From assembly GCA_015062605.1 (NCBI GenBank), contig SUUI01000012.1, positions 1 through 55,179 on the forward strand: 55,179 bases of DNA. Reading direction: 5' to 3'. Source of the stretch: Eggerthellaceae bacterium (GTDB lineage: Bacteria; Actinomycetota; Coriobacteriia; Coriobacteriales; Eggerthellaceae). The notes under the pieces were generated by a model that was not told the DNA's origin, made no database searches, and saw nothing but the letters and a program-made list of their open reading frames with translations. Positions 31,843 through 40,473 of the stretch are shown here, one piece after another. How positions within the stretch are numbered: the stretch's first letter is position 1; the number at the start of each line of letters is the position of its first letter. The translations under genes were made by a program, and so were the position numbers.

Positions 31843-32565
31843 TTAAGACGATATCACGAAATCGTAGAGCACCCAACACACGAGCAGCATGATGATGTCG
31901 AAACCTGCCGCAATGACGAGCGGGATCACGTAATAATCCATCCACGCCACTGAGCCTAGGATGGACGCAGTGGTGGCGGTCGTGCACGCATACAGCAACG
32001 GGAAGATGATGGGCACGAACAAAACGGCGAGCATGACATCGGCCGCACGGGTATGCATGGTGATAGTCGAGAGCATCGTCCCGATGCCCGCCATGCCGAT
32101 GGTTCCTAGCACAAGCGGGGCGATGATCCATAGAAACGTCGATGAGGTTTCGGAGCCGGTCATGAAGAAGAAATAGAACAGAGGAACCGCGATGACTTCA
32201 ACGACTAGCATGAACAGCATGTTCGCGACCGCCTTCGCCAAGAAGATGACCGAGCGGTCCATGGGAACGAGCAGGACGCCCTCGATGCAGCCTTGGTCCT
32301 TTTCATAGGAAAACGAACGTCCGAGGCCCAAAAGCGAGGTGAATACGATGAGCACCCAGATAAGTCCGCCGCCCATGCTGACGATGTCGATATCGCGTGC
32401 CGTCAGCGCAAGCGCAGCACCGAACACGATGATGACGAGCAGTGCGTACAAACCCATCGATGTGAGCATCTCGCGGGTACGGAACTCACGACGCAGATCC
32501 TTGCGCAGAAGGATGCAGAAATGCTGCCAGGTAGAGGGTTTCTTCGGCCGTGCGTATTGCATCAT
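31843..32565 (-). CDS. ccmB: CcmB, membrane subunit of the CcmAB transporter
   Basis: 240 residues with six membrane helices and the CcmB-type N-terminus (LLRKDLRREFRTREMLTSMGLYALLV). SFSYEKDQGCIEGVLLVPMDRS is the conserved cytoplasmic loop that contacts the ATPase. CcmAB uses ATP hydrolysis to release holo-CcmE from CcmC/D. Its ATG overlaps the ccmA stop (ATGA), so translation is coupled. A second ATG directly follows the first; either may be used. Confidence 0.92.
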   Translation of the reverse strand: MMQYARPKKPSTWQHFCILLRKDLRREFRTREMLTSMGLYALLVIIVFGAALALTARDIDIVSMGGGLIWVLIVFTSLLGLGRSFSYEKDQGCIEGVLLVPMDRSVIFLAKAVANMLFMLVVEVIAVPLFYFFFMTGSETSSTFLWIIAPLVLGTIGMAGIGTMLSTITMHTRAADVMLAVLFVPIIFPLLYACTTATTASILGSVAWMDYYVIPLVIAAGFDIIMLLVCWVLYDFVISS

Positions 32566-33329
32566 GCCACCCCCATGCCAACGACTTGGCGGTACAAGCG
32601 CTCGAATGCCACAGCATCGATCTCGTCCTTCGCCTGGAACGACACCAACTGACCTTGTGCCATGACGAGCGCATGCGAGCACATCGCGAGTCCTTTTTTG
32701 AGATCATGGCTCACCATGACGAACGTACGCCCGCCTTGTAAGTCGGAAAGCAAGCTATCGAACACATCGACCGCATACGGATCGAGACCGGAATACGGTT
32801 CATCTAGAAGCACGATGCGCGGATCGTGGATTAACGCACGGGCGATGGCAACGCGCTGCGTCATGCCACGCGAGAACGTGCGCACCGCATCATGGCGCCT
32901 GTGAGCGAGGCCGACCGCATCCAAGAGCTCATCCACACGAGCCTTCGGATCTTGCACACCGTACATCTCCGCATAGAACAAAAGGTTCTCCTCGGCCGTC
33001 AGGTCGGGATATACCATGGGCGCATGGGAGATGAGCCCTAAAAGAGAACGCGCCTGATCAGGCTCCTCCTTCGTATCGACGCCTTGAAGCACTACCTGCC
33101 CACTCGTCGGACGCGCAAGCGTCGCCAGCACGCGCAAAAGCGTGGTCTTGCCTGCACCATTAGGACCGAAAATCGAAACGAACGCACCTTCGGGAACATC
33201 GAAGGAGATATCATCGAGCGCGCGTCTTGTCCCGAAAACCTTCGAGACACCACGCACAGAAATCGCCGGGGAAGGTACGGGAGGCGTCGATGGAGGCGGC
33301 GCCGCTATGCGAGCATGCCCTGCCGTCAT
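32562..33329 (-). CDS. ccmA: CcmA, ATPase of the CcmAB transporter
   Basis: 255 residues. Walker A GPNGAGKTT, signature FSRGMTQRVAIARAL (SRGMxQR, as usual in CcmA-like ATPases), Walker B RIVLLDEPYSGLD and the H-loop VSHD are all intact. It powers release of haem-loaded CcmE. The start at 33329 overlaps the ccmF stop (ATGA); a longer frame would overlap ccmF further and was not chosen. The first 30 residues (Ala/Pro-rich) are an extension relative to typical CcmA. Confidence 0.92.
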   Translation of the reverse strand: MTAGHARIAAPPPSTPPVPSPAISVRGVSKVFGTRRALDDISFDVPEGAFVSIFGPNGAGKTTLLRVLATLARPTSGQVVLQGVDTKEEPDQARSLLGLISHAPMVYPDLTAEENLLFYAEMYGVQDPKARVDELLDAVGLAHRRHDAVRTFSRGMTQRVAIARALIHDPRIVLLDEPYSGLDPYAVDVFDSLLSDLQGGRTFVMVSHDLKKGLAMCSHALVMAQGQLVSFQAKDEIDAVAFERLYRQVVGMGVA

Positions 33330-35452
33330 GCGCTTCTTCGTCTCCCGAAACACGCGAACGCCGTACCGATCATCAGCATCGCAAAGCCTATCCACACGAG
33401 ATTGATCAGGGGGTTTATACGCACATCAAGCGAGAACCATCCTGCTTGGTTCACTCCCTGATAGACCACGAACAAATCCTCTTCCGGGAAACCTAGAACC
33501 GCGGCATTGAGCTTGCGTTGCTGCGTTGCGACATTGACTTGCACCGATGGGCTCACCTGGCCGACCTTCGTGCCATCGCGGAACACGTCGAAAGTGACCT
33601 CATACACGATGGTGTTCGATGCTTCGGAATCATCGATGATGCGGTCGGAAGCATAATCAAGCGTATATTCCTGCACTGTAAACGGCGTGCTCTGATGTGT
33701 TTCTGCATCGATTTGCAGATACCCCGTCTTCTCGTAGACATACATGGATGAACCGACAAGGCCCACCAGCAAGACCGCCATGGCGATATGCGCGAATCCA
33801 CCACCGATTGCCGCCGGACGCTTCTTTTGCAAGCGGATGTTGCGCACGAACATGAACAGCGCATTGAAGAAGAGCAGGCTCGCCACGAGGATGCCGACAA
33901 TCGCAAGCGCATGATAGTAGACAGAGGGACCTGCCTCAAACAGGGTCATCGCGTTCGAACCTCCGTCCGCGATGACCGCATCATATGCGGGTTTTAAGTT
34001 CGTCGCCCACCATGCGATGAGCGAGATGGCCAACACCGCGGCGCAGATGGCAGGCACTTTTGCCTGGCGCAAGAATGCATCCCGATCGGTCATTCCCCAC
34101 GAAAGCAACGGGCAGACCGCCAAGATGAATAGGTAGATGATGCCGAGAGGCCTTGCTATTGCCTCGTAGGCTGTAGCGCTAAGCGACTCGCCGCCAAACG
34201 GCAAGAAACTCGGCAATGCAGAACTTACGGTCATGTAAGTGAGCAACACGACGAACACCATCATGACAACATTGTTGAAGTAGTACGCCGCATCCTTGCT
34301 GACCATGCTCTCGATGTCCTCGGATTCCTTATCTGTTGGACCGAAGGATGTCTTGCGGATGATGAGACCGGCGATCGGGCAGATAAGGCTTACGGCGATA
34401 AGACCGCCGAACAGGGCAAGGGAGACCGGATCACCTGCGAACGCATGCACCGATTGCACGATGCCCGACCGCGTGATGAAGGTCGCGACGATGACGAACG
34501 TGAACGCAAGGCATGCGCACAGAACCGCCCAACGCTTGAACTGACCACGCTGGCGATACACCGTAAACGTATGCACGAGCGCAACGCACACCAGCCATGA
34601 GAGCAAGCTCGCGTTCTCGACGGGATCCCATCCCCAATAGCCACCCCAGCCCAACACGACGTAGGCCCAAACGGCGCCAAGTCCGATGCCAGCTCCTAAG
34701 AAGAGCCAGCTCGCGAGGACGAAGCGCGTCGTCCGCTCAACCCATAGCTTAGATGGATCGTTCACCACGAGTGCAGCCATCCCGTAAGCGAAGGGCACCG
34801 TAAGCCCAGCATAGCCTATGAAGAGCAACGGCGGATGAATAGCCATCGCCCAATGCTCGAGCAACTGGTTCATAGAGTAGAGCGAGGCAGCAGCGGTAAG
34901 CGAGCCATCGGCGTTGAAGAAGTTATCCGGCGTCGGTGTGAACGGCATGTTGTCGGCAGCGAACAAGAGCAGCGCACAGAATATGGCGATGACGATCTGC
35001 ACGATGGCCATGGCGATGGCATCGAGTGCGCGGGCACGTGCCGCAACGCCATTTTCAGAGGCAGCATTCGCGTCTTCGCCGTCTTCCCGATCTTTCGTTT
35101 TGCTCCAACGCGCCAGAATCAGAACGTTGAAAAGTGAGATCAAGAACACCCAGAACAGAAGGGAGCCCGCACGCCCCGCCCACAACCCGGCAAGCTTGTA
35201 CAGCCATGCGAATCCATCAGTGGAAAGCGAACGTTCCTCGAGAACGTAGAGGATGGACGTATCGCCCGTCATAAAAGCCACGACGAGGACGCAGCACGCT
35301 GCAAGAAGAGCGAAAAACGTCACTACCACGCCAAGCGTCCCCCAACGGGTGAGCACCTCTTTGTGCATCGGATGGGCTAGCGCAAACGCCGCAACCGATG
35401 CAACGGACGCAATGAACGCAATTACGAGGAGTACGAATCCCGATATCGCCAT
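33326..35452 (-). CDS. ccmF: CcmF, haem lyase subunit of cytochrome c maturation
   Basis: 708 residues with about 14-15 membrane helices. The tryptophan-rich WGGYWGWDPVENASLLSW signature and the HPPLLFIGYAG segment are diagnostic. CcmF takes haem from CcmE and attaches it to CxxCH motifs. GGAGG, which overlaps the end of ccmE, serves the ATG at 35452. The C-terminal 110 residues form an extracytoplasmic domain ending in one helix, as in other CcmF. Since no ccmH or ccmG is seen, apocytochrome handling must be done by CcmF alone or by genes elsewhere. Confidence 0.95.
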   Translation of the reverse strand: MAISGFVLLVIAFIASVASVAAFALAHPMHKEVLTRWGTLGVVVTFFALLAACCVLVVAFMTGDTSILYVLEERSLSTDGFAWLYKLAGLWAGRAGSLLFWVFLISLFNVLILARWSKTKDREDGEDANAASENGVAARARALDAIAMAIVQIVIAIFCALLLFAADNMPFTPTPDNFFNADGSLTAAASLYSMNQLLEHWAMAIHPPLLFIGYAGLTVPFAYGMAALVVNDPSKLWVERTTRFVLASWLFLGAGIGLGAVWAYVVLGWGGYWGWDPVENASLLSWLVCVALVHTFTVYRQRGQFKRWAVLCACLAFTFVIVATFITRSGIVQSVHAFAGDPVSLALFGGLIAVSLICPIAGLIIRKTSFGPTDKESEDIESMVSKDAAYYFNNVVMMVFVVLLTYMTVSSALPSFLPFGGESLSATAYEAIARPLGIIYLFILAVCPLLSWGMTDRDAFLRQAKVPAICAAVLAISLIAWWATNLKPAYDAVIADGGSNAMTLFEAGPSVYYHALAIVGILVASLLFFNALFMFVRNIRLQKKRPAAIGGGFAHIAMAVLLVGLVGSSMYVYEKTGYLQIDAETHQSTPFTVQEYTLDYASDRIIDDSEASNTIVYEVTFDVFRDGTKVGQVSPSVQVNVATQQRKLNAAVLGFPEEDLFVVYQGVNQAGWFSLDVRINPLINLVWIGFAMLMIGTAFACFGRRRSA

Positions 35453-35455
35453 GGG

Positions 35456-36124
35456 CTATGCCTCCAGCGCGACGACCGTTGCCGCAAACGATCCGTTCGC
35501 GGAAAGCGAACCGGTCAGCACGACCTCGGAGCCGTCTGCAATCTCATTGGCAAGGGCATCTTGGAACATAATGCGCAATTCTTGGCCGCTCTCTTGGTCC
35601 TGCACGATGAAGCGCTGATCGGCATCGACCGTGCCGATGGAACCGGTTTTAACGATGCCATGCACCTTCACAGGCTTATCGATGACCGCATCGCCATAGC
35701 CGAGCAAATCGGCAATGGAAAGGGATCCGTCAGCGGATTCATACTTGGAAGGGCACTTCGTGACGAGCTCTGAGCATACGAGCACACCCGATGCATCCTT
35801 CTTGCCCGTACAGATAGCCGTCACCTCGTTGCCGAAAGTCGCCGAAACACCGCCGTCATAGCGGACGTGCAGCGTGCTTGTAGCCGCAGGGTCGGCCGCG
35901 GAATCGTAGATATCGAAGGTAAGCGTGCTGTTGCCGATTTCGAAAGAATTATCGACGACATTACCCGTGACTTGGATCTTGGTGTCGGATGCGATGGTAC
36001 GTGCCTCGGCAACCGAAACCGTCTTCGCAGCAGACGATCCGCCGACCACGGCCAACACGATGACAGCGACGATGACAATGATGCCCGTCACCACGATCAT
36101 CCGACGCTTCGTCTTGGTGTTCAT
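35456..36124 (-). CDS. ccmE: CcmE-like haem chaperone, CxxxY type, with duplicated OB-like domain
   Basis: 222 residues; ordinary CcmE has 130-160. One N-terminal membrane helix (10-28) and a first OB-like domain (about 35-130) ending in TKCPSKYES. Here Cys124-x3-Tyr128 replaces the usual His-x3-Tyr haem handle, the variant known from Ccm systems that lack CcmH. A second OB-like stretch (about 143-222: VKVHGIVKTGSIGTVD, FIVQD, VVLTGSLSANGSFAA) repeats the fold without a haem handle. GGAAGG precedes ATG 36124. First gene of ccmEFABCD. Confidence 0.85.
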   Translation of the reverse strand: MNTKTKRRMIVVTGIIVIVAVIVLAVVGGSSAAKTVSVAEARTIASDTKIQVTGNVVDNSFEIGNSTLTFDIYDSAADPAATSTLHVRYDGGVSATFGNEVTAICTGKKDASGVLVCSELVTKCPSKYESADGSLSIADLLGYGDAVIDKPVKVHGIVKTGSIGTVDADQRFIVQDQESGQELRIMFQDALANEIADGSEVVLTGSLSANGSFAATVVALEA

Positions 36125-36291
36125 GTTCACCTTCCAAAAGCCTCGTGCACGATCATACGCGCACAAATCATGTTCCTAATCGTCATGGTAAAGAGTAGCA
36201 GAAAGAGCAGCTGACACGTGCGAGGCACCATTCATATTTCCAAAGATATGGTTGGATTGCAGCGAAAATCGCTATGCGCGTAAAGGGGCGC

Positions 36292-36603
36292 CTATTCCTC
36301 TAAAGCGCGTGTGGCAACTTTCAGCATACGGATAGCCAAGTCGTGATAATCAACGAGCACATCGTAGGGCAGGTCCTCATTAAGTACACCACGCGAAAGG
36401 CCTTCCGGCAACTGTCCCGCCTCATCGGCATCGCGATCATCGAACCACTCCTCGCTGCCATAGTAACGGGCAAGCTTTGTGATGGCATCCTGCGCCTCCT
36501 CGAAATCATCGAGATCCTGCGCAAAGCCTAAGATGGCAACCGCCGCTTTGTCGAATGCCTCTTCCATCTCCGCAATCCGCGCGACGCGCTCGGCAACTTC
36601 CAT
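36292..36603 (-). CDS. DUF4298 family protein
   Basis: 103 residues, matching the small DUF4298 family in length and pattern: VARIAEMEEAFDKAAVAI, ITKLARYYGSEEWFDDRDADEAG and LPEGLSRGVLNEDLPYDVL. Predicted helical, cytoplasmic, function unknown. GAGG lies about nine bases before ATG 36603; the 38-codon longer frame has no site. Single gene between the ccm operon and an AT-rich gap. Confidence 0.8.
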   Translation of the reverse strand: MEVAERVARIAEMEEAFDKAAVAILGFAQDLDDFEEAQDAITKLARYYGSEEWFDDRDADEAGQLPEGLSRGVLNEDLPYDVLVDYHDLAIRMLKVATRALEE

Positions 36604-36954
36604 GGGTCTGCACCTCTTCTTTTGTTCTGATCTAATGTAATCGATTATAGCAAACGGCAAGGAGCCCATCCGTTGTACGCAATACCCTTCGATCTTTTCG
36701 AAGCGTCTCGAAGACATGAGACAAACAAGCGATATCCTGTATTAAATACTTATTCATGAATAATTTAATAAAGAAAAATTATGCCTATTTATCAGGTAAA
36801 ATTATGTAGTTTATATATTTCAAGCAAAAGAAAGTGAATAATTCTCTTGCATTTCCATGCAAACTCGTTTAAGGTCTTTTGCCGGCATTGAAATGATGTA
36901 AGACACGTATGCGCTGCGCATATGCGCTTCGCCAAGAAGAAAAGGATGATCACC
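36604..36954. other. AT-rich gap with three inverted repeats, promoter region of the HTH gene
   Basis: About 350 bp without a supported gene; 36721-36850 is strikingly AT-rich against GC-rich surroundings. Inverted repeats: TTATTCATGAATAA (36750-36763, perfect); AAGCAAAAGAA / TTCTCTTGC with a 9-base gap (about 36821-36850, one mismatch); and TTGCAT-TTCC-ATGCAA (36847-36862, perfect). They precede a MarR-like regulator gene and may be its operators. No clear sigma-70 pair was found. Confidence 0.5.
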
Positions 36955-37443
36955 ATGACAGACTCCATCACCACTTTCAAGCAACTGAAGAAGGCCTCGA
37001 AGCTCGCTTGCCTCACCATGCACAAGAACGGCCCGAAGAGCTTCCGCCGCGGCGTCGGTTCGCTGCTCCGTGCACTGGATACGGAAAAGGCCGTAACGCG
37101 CGATGAGCTCATCGAGCATTTCGGGTTCAGCCGCAAGCATCTTAAAAACATCGTGAAGAAGGCCGAGAAGAGCGGTTTGGCCACGATCATCGAGGCGGAT
37201 GAGGGCTATGCCGTTATGCTGACAGAAGAAGGCGCCGAAGTGCTCGCCAAACGCGAAGAGGCGAATGCGGCAGCCGCCGATAAGCTGTTCGCTGCGCTTT
37301 CCGATGAGGAGCAGGAACAACTGGGCGCACTGCTCGACAAGGTCATCGTCGCTGCGAAGGACGAGGATGTCACCATCTTCGGCAAAGATTACAAGGATAA
37401 GAAAGTCAAGCGCTGCGGCCATCATAAGCCTTGCTGCAAATAA
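36955..37443 (+). CDS. MarR-like winged-helix regulator with Cys/His tail
   Basis: 162 residues. The recognition-helix region is VTRDELIEHFGFSRKHLKNIVKKAEKSGLATII, with a wing (EADEGYAVMLTEEG), then a long helical dimerisation segment (LFAALSDEEQEQLGALLDKVI), a layout typical of MarR-like proteins. The chain ends in KRCGHHKPCCK: three Cys and two His within nine residues, suggesting metal or redox sensing. AAGGA is eight bases before ATG 36955. The promoter region holds several inverted repeats, so autoregulation is plausible. Target genes unknown. Confidence 0.75.
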   Translation: MTDSITTFKQLKKASKLACLTMHKNGPKSFRRGVGSLLRALDTEKAVTRDELIEHFGFSRKHLKNIVKKAEKSGLATIIEADEGYAVMLTEEGAEVLAKREEANAAAADKLFAALSDEEQEQLGALLDKVIVAAKDEDVTIFGKDYKDKKVKRCGHHKPCCK

Positions 37444-37464
37444 CGCGCTTCATCACATGAGCCC

Positions 37465-37492
37465 AAGCGGGGCGCCTTCGGGCGCCCCGCTT
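37465..37492 (+). terminator. Terminator after the HTH gene
   Basis: Perfect 12-bp stem AAGCGGGGCGCC / GGCGCCCCGCTT with loop TTCG, 22 bp past the stop. The T-run is weak (CATTGTG). Confidence 0.75.
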
Positions 37493-37581
37493 CATTGTGC
37501 CACCGAAAAGCTTTCTGATTGCGCACTTTGCGTGATGGTTGCCCGAATACCGTCCTGTTCATGTACGCGACCTTGCCAGAT

Positions 37582-37590
37582 TGGTATAGT
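37582..37590 (+). promoter_or_regulatory. Extended -10 promoter candidate for the YidC-sulfatase operon
   Basis: TGGTATAGT, an extended -10 element (TG-n-TATAGT), with TGTACG 17 bases upstream as a weak -35. About 40 bases before the start codon. Confidence 0.45.
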
Positions 37591-37629
37591 GGAATCCAAT
37601 CCAATTGCAAAGGCACGATAGTAAATCGA

Positions 37630-40455
37630 ATGATCATTCTGTCAAGCATCTATCAGGTCCTCATCGGCCCACTCGAACTGTTCTTCGAGGTCGTTTACTC
37701 TTTCGCCTATCAGCTGATAGGCGATCCTGGTTTTGCCATCGTGTTTTTGAGCTTGGCGATGAATTTCCTCGTTCTGCCTCTGTACCGGCGTGCCGACGCC
37801 ATGCAAGAGGCCGAACGGGATCGGTCCATGCGCATGAAGCCCGCCGTCGATCATATCAAGAAGACATTTACAGGCGACGAGCGCTTCATGATGCTCCAGA
37901 CCTACTACCGCCAAAATAACTACAAGCAAACCGATGCCCTCAAAGGCTCGATCTCGCTTCTCCTGGAAATCCCGTTCTTCATCGCAGCCTATTACTACCT
38001 ATCCGAGCTTGCGCTCTTAAACGGCGTTTCGTTCGGACCCATTCCCGATTTAGGTGCGCCTGATGCGTTATTGACCATCGGCAGCATAACGATCAATGTG
38101 CTCCCTTTGCTCATGACTGCGATCAATGTGGTATCCGCCGCCGTATACATGAAGGGCTTTCCGCTCTCGAGCAAGATCCAGATGTACGGTATCGCAGCCA
38201 TCTTCTTGGTGCTTTTGTACAACTCCCCCGCTGGATTGGTGTTTTACTGGACACTGAACAACATCTTCTCTTTAATTAAGAATCTGTTTTACAAGCTTGC
38301 GCATCCTGGGAAGGTGCTGGCAGTCATGGCATCGATTGCAGGCATCGCGCTTCTCGTCCTCGCGTTCGCGCTTCCTGCTCTTTCGGTGGAGACACAGGTG
38401 TTCTTCATCGTATGCGCCGTGCTTTTGCAAATCCCCATTTCAGTGAGTCTGTTAAGGCGCGGCTCCAAGCTCCCGAACATCCGTGAGGCCACGAAAAAGG
38501 ATGATCGGGCATTCTTCTTGGGCTGTTTGTTCTTGGCGCTGCTTACGGGCGTGCTCATCCCGGTAACGGTCATCCAAGCTTCGCCAAGCGAATTCGTGAA
38601 TCTCGCCAACTACAAGACGCCGCTTAGGTTCGTGCTCGACTCCGCGCTGATCGCCTTCGGCACCTTCGTTGTATGGTTCGGCATCTTCTACCGCCTCGCC
38701 TCCCCGAAGGGCCGAAGCATTTTCGGCGCGATCCTGTTGGCTGCATGCGGCATCTTCTTGATCGACTATCTGTTCTTCGGGACGGATTACGGCAATCTCT
38801 CTCCGTTGCTGGAATTCGATGTGCCACCTACGGTGACGCTTGAGGCTGGGCTTACCAACCTCGCCGCGATCGTAGCGCTCACGGTGATACTGTTGCTCAT
38901 CTGGCACAAATGGAGAGATGCTGCAGGCGTTGCTTACGCCTGCATGTGCGTTGCCTTAGCGGCCGTATCCATCTTCGGCATGGTACAGATTAACACCACA
39001 CTCGACAATGCGCTCGGTTCCTCTTTAAGATGGAACAACGGCAGACCGCATTTCACGCTAAGCCGCAGCGGGCAAAACGTCGTCGTCATCATGATGGATA
39101 GGGCGGTCTCGGATTACGTCCCTTACATCGTCGAGGAGAATCCGAAGATCGGACAGCAGCTCGACGGGTTCACGTACTACCCCAATGCTATGTCGTACGG
39201 CTCTCTGACGATCACCGGATCGCCTGGTTTGTACGGAGGCTATGAATACATTCCCGAAAACATGAACGAACGCGACGATGTCCTCCTCGTCGACAAGCAA
39301 AACGAAGCGCTTCGCGTCATGCCGCTTTTATTCGTCGAGGCCGGCTATGACGTCACGGTTTTCGACCCTACCTATGCAGGATATACGTGGACTCCCGATT
39401 TGAGCATCTATAGCGACACGCCTGAGATCTCCGCATATGTCACCATGGCAGAGGAATTCGAGACTGATGAGTTCGGCCCGATTGTCGAGTCGGACCTCGG
39501 AGAAGCCCTGCAATCCCGCAACTTCTTCTGCTACAGCATCTTCAAAGTCGCTCCGCAGTTCGTCCATCCCGCACTGTACGATGAAGGACGCTATCACACT
39601 ACCATGATGCTCACCTCAGACCCGTCGGTTACAGTGACGGTCGATGAGTCAGCAGGTCGGCAAATCATCACAAACGCCTCAGTGGGCCAAGGATTGGACA
39701 ACACCTTTTTGAAGGCATATGCGATATTGCAGAATCTCCCCGAGATGACCGAGATCGCCGATGCGGGTCCGGGCGGGTTCTTGATGATGTCGAACGATAC
39801 GACGCATTCCCCCACGATCCTTAAGGAACCCGAATACATCCCCGCCTTTACGGTCGACAATACCGAGTACGACCTTGAGCACGAAACCCGCACAGATGCG
39901 GATGGCAACATCCTCGACCTCTCGAACGATTCCGACCAGCCCGTCATGTCAAAGCACATCCATTACGAGATCAACACCGCTGCATGGCGTGAACTGGGAA
40001 ACTGGTTCGATTATCTCCGCGAGCAAGGCGTTTACGATAATACGCGCATCATCATCGTTTCGGATCACGGACAGCACCTTTCGCTCCACGACGACCTGAT
40101 CATCGAACGGATGGGCACAGATGGAGTCGAGCACTGGGATACCCAGATCTTCAATTGCCTGCTCATGGTCAAGGATTTCAACGCGACGGGCTTCACGGTC
40201 GATGGACAGTTCATGACCAACGCAGACACGCCGCTTTTAGCGCTCGCGGACATCATCAGCGATCCAGTGAACCCATCGACGGGAACACCTCTCGATAACG
40301 CGGAGAAATATGCCCTTGAGCATCACGTCCAATGGCCTAGTGAATGGTCGACAGATGTGAATAACGGAACAACGTTTTTGCCAGGCCATTGGTTCTCTCT
40401 TTCAGGAGATGATGTCTTAGATGGCGATAGATGGCGTTACCTTGGATACTACTAG
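37630..40455 (+). CDS. YidC/Oxa1-like domain fused to a sulfatase-like (alkaline phosphatase superfamily) domain
   Basis: 941 residues in three parts. Residues about 1-215 are a YidC/Oxa1 insertase core: FLVLPLYRRADAMQEAERDR, the charged cytoplasmic hairpin, LLLEIPFFIAAYYYLSELA, and NSPAGLVFYWTLNNIFSLIKN. Residues about 220-465 add further membrane helices. From about 480 an extracytoplasmic hydrolase domain follows: NVVVIMMDRAVSDY (metal-binding Asp), SLTITGSPGLYGG near 525 (candidate Thr nucleophile) and IIIVSDHGQHL near 810. This layout recalls LtaS-type phosphoglycerol transferases. No strong ribosome-binding site precedes ATG 37630. The next gene, 18 bp on, is a CDP-glycerol glycerophosphotransferase homologue, suggesting work on a phosphoglycerol envelope polymer. 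Confidence 0.85.
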   Translation: MIILSSIYQVLIGPLELFFEVVYSFAYQLIGDPGFAIVFLSLAMNFLVLPLYRRADAMQEAERDRSMRMKPAVDHIKKTFTGDERFMMLQTYYRQNNYKQTDALKGSISLLLEIPFFIAAYYYLSELALLNGVSFGPIPDLGAPDALLTIGSITINVLPLLMTAINVVSAAVYMKGFPLSSKIQMYGIAAIFLVLLYNSPAGLVFYWTLNNIFSLIKNLFYKLAHPGKVLAVMASIAGIALLVLAFALPALSVETQVFFIVCAVLLQIPISVSLLRRGSKLPNIREATKKDDRAFFLGCLFLALLTGVLIPVTVIQASPSEFVNLANYKTPLRFVLDSALIAFGTFVVWFGIFYRLASPKGRSIFGAILLAACGIFLIDYLFFGTDYGNLSPLLEFDVPPTVTLEAGLTNLAAIVALTVILLLIWHKWRDAAGVAYACMCVALAAVSIFGMVQINTTLDNALGSSLRWNNGRPHFTLSRSGQNVVVIMMDRAVSDYVPYIVEENPKIGQQLDGFTYYPNAMSYGSLTITGSPGLYGGYEYIPENMNERDDVLLVDKQNEALRVMPLLFVEAGYDVTVFDPTYAGYTWTPDLSIYSDTPEISAYVTMAEEFETDEFGPIVESDLGEALQSRNFFCYSIFKVAPQFVHPALYDEGRYHTTMMLTSDPSVTVTVDESAGRQIITNASVGQGLDNTFLKAYAILQNLPEMTEIADAGPGGFLMMSNDTTHSPTILKEPEYIPAFTVDNTEYDLEHETRTDADGNILDLSNDSDQPVMSKHIHYEINTAAWRELGNWFDYLREQGVYDNTRIIIVSDHGQHLSLHDDLIIERMGTDGVEHWDTQIFNCLLMVKDFNATGFTVDGQFMTNADTPLLALADIISDPVNPSTGTPLDNAEKYALEHHVQWPSEWSTDVNNGTTFLPGHWFSLSGDDVLDGDRWRYLGYY

Positions 40456-40473
40456 GCACCGATAAGGGGTTTT

